Shown here one piece after another: positions 7,234 to 13,773 of a DNA stretch of 21,661 nt; the first letter of the stretch is position 1; every line of letters starts with the position of its first letter. Source of the stretch: Planctomycetaceae bacterium UBA6894 (GTDB taxonomy: Bacteria; Planctomycetota; Planctomycetia; Gemmatales; Gemmataceae); assembly GCA_002451275.1 (NCBI GenBank), contig DKBS01000148.1, positions 1 to 21,661 of the forward strand. Reading direction: 5' to 3'. The translations under genes were made by a program, and so were the position numbers. The notes under the pieces were generated by a model. The model saw only the letters and a list, made by a program, of their open reading frames with translations. It searched no databases and was not told where the DNA came from.

Positions 7234-8364
7234 ATGCAGAGTTCCGCGCAGGGCAGGTCGATCACTGTCGGGGTTCCCCGTGAGATCAAAACGCACGAAT
7301 CGCGCGTGGGCATGGTTCCGGTGGGGGTGGAGGAGCTGACCCGACGGGGGCATCAGGTTCTGATTCAGGCCGGGGCGGGGCAGGGGAGCGGCATTTCCGA
7401 TGAGGAATACAGCCGGCATGGCGCGCGTATCGTTCCGGAAGCCGAGACCGTCTGGGCCCAGGCGGATCTTGTGGTGAAGGTGAAGGAGCCGCTCGAGCAG
7501 GAATGGCCCCTGATGCGGCAGGGGCAGATGATCTTCACCTATTTCCATTTCGCGGCCAGCGAGGCCCTGACCCGGGCGGTGCTGGCCTCTGGGGCCACGG
7601 CGATCGCCTACGAAACGATTCACGATGCCAAGGGTGGCCTGCCGCTTTTGACGCCGATGAGCGAGGTGGCCGGCCGAATGAGTGTGCAAGAGGGGGCCAA
7701 GTACCTGGAGCGACCCTTCGAGGGGCGGGGAATTCTGCTGGGCGGGGTGCCGGGGGTTGCACCGGCCCATGTGGTGGTGCTGGGCGGGGGCGTGGTGGGA
7801 TCGAACGCGGCCAAGGTGGCGGCCGGATTGGGTGCCCGGGTGACGCTGTTGGATATCAACCTGGACCGCCTGCGCTACCTGGACGATGTGATGCCCAAAA
7901 ATGTGGCCACCGTGTTCAGTGACCGGCACAGCATTCTGGACAGCGTGCGCACGGCCGATCTGGTGATCGGGGCGGTGCTGATCCCGGGGGCGCGGGCGCC
8001 GCGGTTGCTGCGGCGGGAGGACCTGAAGCTGATGCAGCCGCGGTCGGTGATCATCGATGTGGCGATCGACCAGGGGGGATGCGTGGAGACATCTAGGCCG
8101 ACCACCCATGACCACCCGACCTACCTAGTGGATGATGTGGTGCATTACTGCGTGACGAACATGCCGGGGGCGGTGGGCCGTACCAGCACCTACGCGCTGA
8201 CAAACACCACGCTGCCTTATGTTTTGCAATTGGCAGGCCGACCTCTGGACGAGGCGGTGGCGCGCAACGCCGGGCTGGCGGCCGGTGTGAACATCCGTGG
8301 TGGCAAGGTGACCAACGCGGCGGTGGCGGAGACCTTCGGGCTGCCCTTGCAGGGGCAGCATTAG
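7234..8364 (+). CDS. ald: Alanine dehydrogenase
   Basis: This enzyme reversibly deaminates L-alanine to pyruvate and ammonia with NAD+, in the cytoplasm. The protein is 376 residues, close to the family norm of about 370-378. It starts with VGVPREIKTHESRVG, whose Arg binds pyruvate. It continues with KVKEP (substrate-binding Lys84), YFHFAAS (catalytic His105), and a Rossmann nucleotide site GGGVVGSNAA (184-193) with Asp207 in LLDINLDRL for NAD preference. VAIDQGG holds the second catalytic residue, Asp279. The C-terminal VTNMPGAVGRTST is also characteristic. Nothing is truncated. It is transcribed divergently from the ABC operon, with 93 bases between the starts, and converges on the DUF1559 gene with 20 bases between stops. 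Confidence 0.97.
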   Translation: MQSSAQGRSITVGVPREIKTHESRVGMVPVGVEELTRRGHQVLIQAGAGQGSGISDEEYSRHGARIVPEAETVWAQADLVVKVKEPLEQEWPLMRQGQMIFTYFHFAASEALTRAVLASGATAIAYETIHDAKGGLPLLTPMSEVAGRMSVQEGAKYLERPFEGRGILLGGVPGVAPAHVVVLGGGVVGSNAAKVAAGLGARVTLLDINLDRLRYLDDVMPKNVATVFSDRHSILDSVRTADLVIGAVLIPGARAPRLLRREDLKLMQPRSVIIDVAIDQGGCVETSRPTTHDHPTYLVDDVVHYCVTNMPGAVGRTSTYALTNTTLPYVLQLAGRPLDEAVARNAGLAAGVNIRGGKVTNAAVAETFGLPLQGQH

Positions 8365-8384
8365 TTGGGGCTGTCCTTGAAGGA

Positions 8385-9080
8385 TTATTCCGATTTGGGT
8401 GGAGCCTTGATTCGCATCATCTCCCTGAATTGATCAGGAGACAAATTGCGTGAATTGCTCCTGGAAACATCGGCCATGGCGAAATTCGGGAAACTATGTT
8501 TTGCAGACAGGCTGGGCCTTGTGGGATCATTGACTTCAAAACTCATGGTGTCGTAATCCAGGTCCCTGGGTTCCATCCATTGGATTCCCAGTCCTGTCGC
8601 CTCGACGAGCATGATGGTGGAGGCGGAAGGTTTTTCGAGATCCCTTAGTGAAAGTGATTTGGGGCCAGGGAACAAGGTTTCATTCCCCACCACTACAAAG
8701 TAATTGGTGTGCCAGCGATTTTGGGGATCCCTTTCCGACGGACATTGAAACATCTTGGGCATGAGGCTTTCCAGTTTGCGATTGTTTGGGCTGTTCCAGG
8801 GTTCATCCAGCCTGTATTGGGCGAACAGTTTCGGTTCCTCCCACAACATGAGCAAAACGCGCCAACTGTGCGCCGGCTTCCCTGATGCATCGGCTTGATA
8901 AGCGGGGGGGAAATGCCCGTGTGTTTCGTGGTAGTGATGCAGCAAAGATCCGATGGCGCATAGGTTGCCGCTGCAACTCAAAGAGTTGGAGATATCCGTC
9001 ATTTTGGCTGTTTCAAACACGACCCATGCGATGAGGGAGAGGGCGATTGCGGCCCCGGAAGCCCACAGAATTTTCTTCAT
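8385..9080 (-). CDS. DUF1559-like protein without a prepilin cleavage motif
   Basis: This 231-residue protein matches the DUF1559 (PF07596) pattern: a hydrophobic N-terminal helix (WASGAAIALSLIAWVVF, about 6-22), then SGNLCAIGSLLHHYHETHGHFPPAY (given here as residues about 37-61 with key NL, IG, LHHYH, HGHFPPAY), a SWRVLLMLW segment, and the MPKMFQCPSE cysteine region. Standard members begin with a type IV prepilin signal (R-G-F-T-L-I-E), which is absent here. The protein is therefore probably a membrane-anchored or secreted derivative, not a processed pseudopilin. The ATG at 9080 has a good purine-rich site (GGAGGGGG) about seven bases upstream. Base composition looks less GC-rich than in flanking genes. 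Function of the family is unknown. Confidence 0.85.
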   Translation of the reverse strand: MKKILWASGAAIALSLIAWVVFETAKMTDISNSLSCSGNLCAIGSLLHHYHETHGHFPPAYQADASGKPAHSWRVLLMLWEEPKLFAQYRLDEPWNSPNNRKLESLMPKMFQCPSERDPQNRWHTNYFVVVGNETLFPGPKSLSLRDLEKPSASTIMLVEATGLGIQWMEPRDLDYDTMSFEVNDPTRPSLSAKHSFPNFAMADVSRSNSRNLSPDQFREMMRIKAPPKSE

Positions 9081-9158
9081 GATGTGCCCCCTCCCGATTG
9101 GGTCTTAAGTTGCCCGCCTTTTTGCGGGGTGCCGGGCTTTCGGGGTGGGCAGACCGGA

Positions 9159-10046
9159 TCAGGGTGTGCCAAACCGGTTGGTGATGCCGCCGTAGGCATC
9201 GATCCGGCGGTCGCGGAGGAAGGGCCAGTTGCGGCGGGTTTCCTCGATGAGGGCGAAGTCGCATTGGTGGATGACGCAGGCATCGCGGTCATGCGGGGCG
9301 TCGGCGATCAGGCGGGCGTAGGGGTCGCTCACGAAGGAGTGGCCCCAGAAGATGAGGCCGCCCTTGGGATCGCCCTCGTGGCCGAAACGGTTGACGCCTG
9401 CGACATAGACTCCGGAAGCCAGGGCATGGGCGCGCTGTGCCAGCTGCCATGCGGTCAGCTGATCATTGCCGAACTGTTCCCGCTCGGCGGGGTGCCAGCC
9501 GATGGCGGTGGGGTAGAAGAGAATCTGCGCGCCCTGGAGGGCGGTGAGCCGGGCGGCTTCGGGGTACCACTGGTCCCAGCAGACCAGGACGCCGATCTTG
9601 CCGAAAGGGGTGTCGATCGCCTTGAAGCCCAGATCGCCTGGGGTGAAGTAGTACTTCTCGTAAAAGAGCGGGTCATCAGGGATGTGCATCTTGCGGTACA
9701 TGCCCAAAAGGCCACCATTGGGGCCGTGGACCAGCGCGGTGTTGTGGTACAGGCCTGGGGCGCGTTTTTCAAACAACGACGAGATCAGCACGATTTGGTG
9801 TTTTTTGGCGGCTTGGGCCAGCAATTCGGAGGAGTGGCCAGGGATTGGCTCGGCCAGTTCGAACAGCGCCGGATCCTGCTTTTGGCAGAAGTAGAGCGAG
9901 CCAAACAATTCGGGCAGGCAAACGATCTGGGCGCCCTTTTCCGCTGCCTCGGCGATGCCCTTCAGCGCGCGGTGGAGATTCTCCTCGCGGGAATCGGTGC
10001 AGCGCATCTGGACAAGCCCAATGGTGGCGGAGGATCGGCTGGCCAT
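9159..10046 (-). CDS. Carbon-nitrogen hydrolase, N-carbamoylputrescine amidase type
   Basis: This 295-residue nitrilase-superfamily enzyme has the complete Glu-Lys-Cys triad: Glu46 in CLPELF, Lys119 in MYRKMHIPDD and Cys156 in VLVCWDQWYPE. The YRKMHIPDDP, YYFTPGDLGF and NWPFLRDRRIDAYGGI segments are those of AguB-type amidases, which hydrolyse N-carbamoylputrescine to putrescine, ammonia and CO2 in polyamine synthesis. The exact substrate is not proven, and no agmatine deiminase (AguA) partner is present in the window. The ATG at 10046 has GGGAG seven bases upstream. A TTG ten codons further up is in frame but is less likely. The gene is divergent from the uracil-DNA glycosylase gene, 47 bases apart. 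Confidence 0.93.
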   Translation of the reverse strand: MASRSSATIGLVQMRCTDSREENLHRALKGIAEAAEKGAQIVCLPELFGSLYFCQKQDPALFELAEPIPGHSSELLAQAAKKHQIVLISSLFEKRAPGLYHNTALVHGPNGGLLGMYRKMHIPDDPLFYEKYYFTPGDLGFKAIDTPFGKIGVLVCWDQWYPEAARLTALQGAQILFYPTAIGWHPAEREQFGNDQLTAWQLAQRAHALASGVYVAGVNRFGHEGDPKGGLIFWGHSFVSDPYARLIADAPHDRDACVIHQCDFALIEETRRNWPFLRDRRIDAYGGITNRFGTP

Positions 10047-10080
10047 GTCTTCTCCCTTTCCGGTGACGGTCGACAAGTGG

Positions 10081-10091
10081 TTTACTGTAAA
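10081..10091. promoter_or_regulatory. Small perfect dyad in the divergent 47-base gap
   Basis: TTTACTGTAAA is a perfect 5-1-5 inverted repeat placed two bases before the ATG of the glycosylase gene and 35 bases upstream of the amidase start. A-T-rich dyads in such short divergent gaps often overlap promoters and bind regulators. No specific regulator is recognised, and an 11-base dyad can arise by chance. Confidence 0.25.
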
Positions 10092-10093
10092 AC

Positions 10094-11119
10094 ATGGCTC
10101 CCGAAAACAGTACAGAGAACCCGCCTGAAAATGGTGGAACTTCGCAAGGTCTGACCCTGCCCGAACAGGTGGCCCTGCATGTGGAGCTTTTGCGGCTGGC
10201 CGGGGTTCGTTTTTTGCCTGGTGACCCTGCCCGGTTGTCCACGATGGCTGCCCCGCCGGTCAACCGCCCAAGTCCAGGGGGGCCGCCCCAGCGCCCATTG
10301 GAGGCCTCGGCACCCGCCACCGGCCGTTTAGCCGATATGGCCCGGTCGCAGCAGCCTGCCGCGCCCCCGATTGATCCGCCACCACCGATTGTCCAACCCA
10401 AGCCGCCAGTCCGGCCGGTACCCGCAGCCCGGCCAGCGCCTGCCACGCCTCCCCCGGTCTTCACTCCGCCCAAGGGGGGCGGATTGTTCACGCTGGAGCA
10501 GGTGGGGGCCCCGCTGGATAGCCTGCCTGTGTTGGACTCTGCCACCCGGCTGGAGATGTTGGAACAGTTGCGCGGCGAGGTGGCAGCCTGCAAGCGTTGC
10601 GCGCCGCTGGTGTCCGAGCGCACGCAAACCGTTTTCGGTGTGGGGCCGCTGGACGCCGAACTGTGCGTGGTGGGGGAAGCACCCGGGGCCAACGAGGACA
10701 AGCTAGGTGAACCCTTCGTAGGGGAAGCGGGCCAGTTGCTGAACAAAATGCTTGGTGCTTGTGGCTTTGAGCGGTCCCAGGTATTCATCTGCAATATTTT
10801 GCGATGTCGTCCGCCGGGCAACCGCCAGCCTCTGCCGGATGAGGCATTGGCCTGCAATCCTTTCCTGGTGCGGACCCTGGAACTGGTGCGGCCCAAGTTC
10901 CTGTGCCTGATGGGGGCGACCCCCACGCGGTACCTGCTGGACCAGTCCACCGGGGTGGGTGTGCTGCGGAAGCGGGATTTGGCCTGGCGGGGCATTCCGG
11001 TGCAGGCGACCTATCACCCCGCCTACCTGCTGCGTTACCCCGACAAAAAGCGGGATGCCTGGGAAGACCTGCTTCGCATGCTGGACCGCATGGGAAGAAC
11101 GCCCCCAAAGGCCCCCTGA
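10094..11119 (+). CDS. Family 4 uracil-DNA glycosylase with Pro-rich N-terminal extension
   Basis: This protein removes uracil from DNA at the start of base excision repair. The catalytic part (about residues 155-335) has the family 4 signatures: VVGEAPGANED (192-202), GEPFVGEAGQLLNKML (205-220), NILRCRPPGNR (234-243) and the HPAYLLR motif (308-314). The four cysteines that bind the 4Fe-4S cluster in this family correspond to Cys166 and Cys169 (CKRC) plus Cys238 and Cys254. Typical family 4 enzymes are about 200-230 residues. This one is 341 because of an N-terminal helix (about 21-40) and a low-complexity Pro/Ala linker (about 52-128). The ATG at 10094 is the first in frame. Its stop lies nine bases from the stop of the convergent kinase gene. 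Confidence 0.95.
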   Translation: MAPENSTENPPENGGTSQGLTLPEQVALHVELLRLAGVRFLPGDPARLSTMAAPPVNRPSPGGPPQRPLEASAPATGRLADMARSQQPAAPPIDPPPPIVQPKPPVRPVPAARPAPATPPPVFTPPKGGGLFTLEQVGAPLDSLPVLDSATRLEMLEQLRGEVAACKRCAPLVSERTQTVFGVGPLDAELCVVGEAPGANEDKLGEPFVGEAGQLLNKMLGACGFERSQVFICNILRCRPPGNRQPLPDEALACNPFLVRTLELVRPKFLCLMGATPTRYLLDQSTGVGVLRKRDLAWRGIPVQATYHPAYLLRYPDKKRDAWEDLLRMLDRMGRTPPKAP

Positions 11120-11128
11120 TTTTTTGGG

Positions 11129-12661
11129 TCAGCGGTCGGTGGGCTGGGTCGTTTCCGGGCTTGCCAAAGCCTGGATGGCCGCCGTGAGCTGTTTCAGGCT
11201 GACGGGGCGGACCAAAGTCTTGACCCTTGATTCCTTTTCAAAAGCGCTGGCGAAAGGGGCCTGCTCCTCGGACAGGATGACCGCGATTCCCAGATGTTTC
11301 TGGGTGCGGGAGGCATCCTGCAGCAGCATTTTCGTTTGCTGCAACGAGGATTCGCCCACGGTGCCCGCATCGATGATGGCCAGATCGAAGGGCATCTGGC
11401 GGAAACGCTCGACGGCGCGGTCGGGATCGATGGCCATGAGCACGCGGTAGCCCAATTCGCGAAACTTGGCGCGCAACACCTCCTGCAGCTTCTCGTCCCG
11501 CTCCACGATGAAGAGGAGTTGCTGGGCCTGGGGGGTGGCCCCGGGGGCCGCGGACTTTTGCAAGGTCGGGTCGATCTGCCGACGCACCCGTCGCACTGCC
11601 TCGAGCAACTGGGATGGGGTTTGGAAGCGCTGGTCGGGGGCCAGGGCGGTCATGGTGTTGATCAGATCCACCACCTGGGGGTAGCCAGGCAGATCTGCGA
11701 CCGTCAGCGGACGGAGGGCGTCGAAGCGGGATTTTTGCATGCGGGCCCTTTGCCCGCGTACCAGCTCAAGGGGCTTCAGGCTGGTCAGCATCTCGTAGAC
11801 GACGCAACCGAGGAAGAAAATATCGGAGCGCACATCTCCCTGCTTGACATCAGTGGCTTTCTCGAGGCCGGCGTAATCTACCGTGCGCTCGACGCGCTCA
11901 TCGGTTTCCTCGCGGCCGCTGGCCTGGAAGTACTGGGCCAGGCCAAAGTCCACTAGCTTCGCCTGACCCCCGGAACTGATGAGGATGTTGGTGAGCTTGA
12001 TGTCGCGGTGGGTGTAGCCCTTGCTGTAGGCGAAAGTCAGCCCCTCGACGCAGTCCTGCAGGATTTTCATGGTTTCCTGCGGGGAAAACTTGCCGCGGAT
12101 CTTGACGATCTCGCGGAGGTTACCCCCCTCGACGAATTCCATCACCAGGTAGTACTGGCTGGTTTCGGCATCCTGGTTGACCGCCAGCACCTCGACAATG
12201 TTCGGGTGCTTGAGCATCAGGCCGACCTTGCCCTCGCGGTTGAAGAGGTCGATGCGCTGCTTATCCTCGCTGTGTCGGCGACGGAGTATCTTCACCGCCA
12301 CGATGCGCCCGCCCCCGGGTTCCTCTGCCCGGTACACGCGGCCGAAACTTCCGGAAGATATTTTGTAGAGCAGCTTGTAGCCGCCAATGATGTAGCCTGT
12401 CGTCTCACCCTTGACCAGCTTGCCGGCTTGCCAGGCGGTGATTGCCGAACTTCGCTGCAATTGCTGGGAGGTGGCCTCGACGCTGGGATTGGCGGACCCC
12501 AGCGCCTCCATGGCTTCCCGAACCTGGTCGGAGGTGACCAGTCCCAATTTTTGGGCCAGGTTGCAAAGTTCCCGGCCGTTTTGAAGGTCCATGGGCCTTA
12601 TCACATCCTCGCCGGAACTGTACGCGATTGACCCCATTCCGTTCAGGTTAAAGCCAATCAT
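11129..12661 (-). CDS. Ser/Thr protein kinase fused to a receiver-like domain
   Basis: This 510-residue protein has three parts. Residues about 26-88 form a helical module (AQKLGLVTSDQV, ITAWQAGKLVKG) that precedes many planctomycete kinases. The Hanks-type kinase domain (about 93-362) has a glycine loop SSGSFGRVY, Lys124 (VAVK), αC Glu143, HRDIKLTN (218-225) and DFG (238-240), so catalysis is likely. The usual A-P-E motif is changed to A-G-L-E. Residues about 381-500 resemble a CheY receiver: acidic residues at 389-390, Asp431 at the phosphoacceptor position (LAIIDAG), Ser464, and Arg485 where the conserved Lys normally sits. No transmembrane helix or PASTA domain is present, so it should be cytosolic. 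The first ATG is used here; starts at 12637 and 12592 would also keep all domains. Confidence 0.92.
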   Translation of the reverse strand: MIGFNLNGMGSIAYSSGEDVIRPMDLQNGRELCNLAQKLGLVTSDQVREAMEALGSANPSVEATSQQLQRSSAITAWQAGKLVKGETTGYIIGGYKLLYKISSGSFGRVYRAEEPGGGRIVAVKILRRRHSEDKQRIDLFNREGKVGLMLKHPNIVEVLAVNQDAETSQYYLVMEFVEGGNLREIVKIRGKFSPQETMKILQDCVEGLTFAYSKGYTHRDIKLTNILISSGGQAKLVDFGLAQYFQASGREETDERVERTVDYAGLEKATDVKQGDVRSDIFFLGCVVYEMLTSLKPLELVRGQRARMQKSRFDALRPLTVADLPGYPQVVDLINTMTALAPDQRFQTPSQLLEAVRRVRRQIDPTLQKSAAPGATPQAQQLLFIVERDEKLQEVLRAKFRELGYRVLMAIDPDRAVERFRQMPFDLAIIDAGTVGESSLQQTKMLLQDASRTQKHLGIAVILSEEQAPFASAFEKESRVKTLVRPVSLKQLTAAIQALASPETTQPTDR

Positions 12662-12926
12662 TCCATTTTAGCCCACAAATGACCCCAAGGTCGGGTCCGG
12701 ATTGGGGTTTGGGCAAAATAGGGATTGGTTCAACCGAATCGGGAAGGGGTTGTCCTTCTTTTTGTTCCCCTCCCTTGGGAGCAGGTGTGCCGGGGCAGAA
12801 AAATCCCTGAAATCGTCCAGTCAGGCTTGCGCCCGCGGGGGGCCCCAGCGTATCAGCGCGACCCGAGCGGGTAACCTCGGGTTCCGCCGGGGGAATCGTA
12901 TGGACAGCCGACTAGGTAACGATGGG

Positions 12927-13709
12927 ATGAAAGACTCGGTCAAACCGGCGTTTTCCCGCTTGGCGGGCGTCATCCTGCCCTTGCCCCTGATGCTGGGAGG
13001 GTGCGCCAGCTTTTGGGATGAGGTGACCAGCCGTGACTTCAGCCTGAAGGAGAAATTCCAGCCCGCCAAGCCCCCTCTAGAGGTGTTGCAAAACACCACC
13101 GACGGGGACAAACGGTCCAAGGCCCTGGCCCAGTTGACCGAACCGATGCGGCATGGAGGCACCCAGGAACAGCAGGATCTGGTGGTCAAGGTTTTGGTGG
13201 ATGCCGCGACCACCGACCGTCAATCGCTGTGCCGATTGCGCGCCATCGAAAGCATGAAGAAGTTCAAGGATCCACGCGTGGTGGAAGGATTGAAGGAAGC
13301 GTATTACCGCGCGGGTTCTTTCAGCCCGGAAATCGCCTCGGTCATCCGTGCCCAGTCGCTGGAGGCGTTGGGCGCCACGGGCAACCCTGAAGCCATTGAA
13401 TTGCTGGTGAAGGTGGCCAACGAACCCGCTGTGGTGGGTGCCGAGCAAGACCGCCAGATGAAAATTGATGAGCGCACCGCAGCCGCCAGGGCGCTTGGGA
13501 ATTTCAAGGAGGGTGACGCCTCGGTGGCCCTGGTTAACATTTTAAAGGCCGACAAGGATGTGGCCCTGCGTGATGTGGCCAAAAACAGCCTTCAGAAAAT
13601 GACGGGTCACAAGGCTCCGGCCGACGCCCGGGAATGGGAGGAGTTCCTTGCCAAGGATCCCGCCACTCGGGAATCCTCCTGGTTCCGGTTGGCCAGTTTC
13701 TGGAAATGA
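12927..13709 (+). CDS. HEAT-repeat lipoprotein
   Basis: The 260-residue product has a lipoprotein signal: a basic n-region (KDSVKPAFSR), a hydrophobic core (LAGVILPLPLML) and the lipobox LGGC with the acylated Cys26. After a linker, residues about 60-228 form helical repeats of the HEAT/PBS-lyase type: ALAQLTEPM, RLRAIESMKKFKDPRVVEGL, RAQSLEALGATGNPEAIELL, TAAARALGNFKEGDASVAL and DVAKNSLQKMTG. Such repeats usually bind other proteins, and no enzyme activity is expected. The ATG at 12927 gives the best signal peptide. An in-frame ATG at 12900 would place the cysteine at residue 35, and upstream reading to 12702 has no signal logic. The gene ends just before a strong terminator. Confidence 0.87.
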   Translation: MKDSVKPAFSRLAGVILPLPLMLGGCASFWDEVTSRDFSLKEKFQPAKPPLEVLQNTTDGDKRSKALAQLTEPMRHGGTQEQQDLVVKVLVDAATTDRQSLCRLRAIESMKKFKDPRVVEGLKEAYYRAGSFSPEIASVIRAQSLEALGATGNPEAIELLVKVANEPAVVGAEQDRQMKIDERTAAARALGNFKEGDASVALVNILKADKDVALRDVAKNSLQKMTGHKAPADAREWEEFLAKDPATRESSWFRLASFWK

Positions 13710-13711
13710 CC

Positions 13712-13741
13712 AAAACCCCGGCCGGATGGCCGGGGTTTTTT
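13712..13741. terminator. Bidirectional rho-independent terminator, 12-bp stem
   Basis: Bases 13712-13723 (AAAACCCCGGCC) and 13728-13739 are perfect reverse complements around the loop GGAT, with T residues continuing to 13741. The hairpin begins three bases after the HEAT lipoprotein stop and lies 33 bases from the stop of the convergent beta-propeller gene. The A-run on the left arm gives a U-tract for the minus-strand transcript as well. Confidence 0.9.
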
Positions 13742-13773
13742 GTTGGTTCGGACCCCGCTTGGCCGTCGGCGGT

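Noticed and set aside
9100..9135. GC-rich hairpin CCCGC / GCGGG after the amidase stop
   Set aside because: The stem is only five base pairs and no T-run follows on the minus strand, so it does not qualify as a terminator.
9084..10154. 356-residue open frame on the plus strand over the amidase
   Set aside because: It is antisense to a complete carbon-nitrogen hydrolase with its catalytic triad and has no domain of its own.
9769..10995. 408-residue open frame on the minus strand spanning the amidase start and the glycosylase
   Set aside because: It overlaps two well-supported genes and its translation is low-complexity Gly/Arg/Ser-rich sequence.
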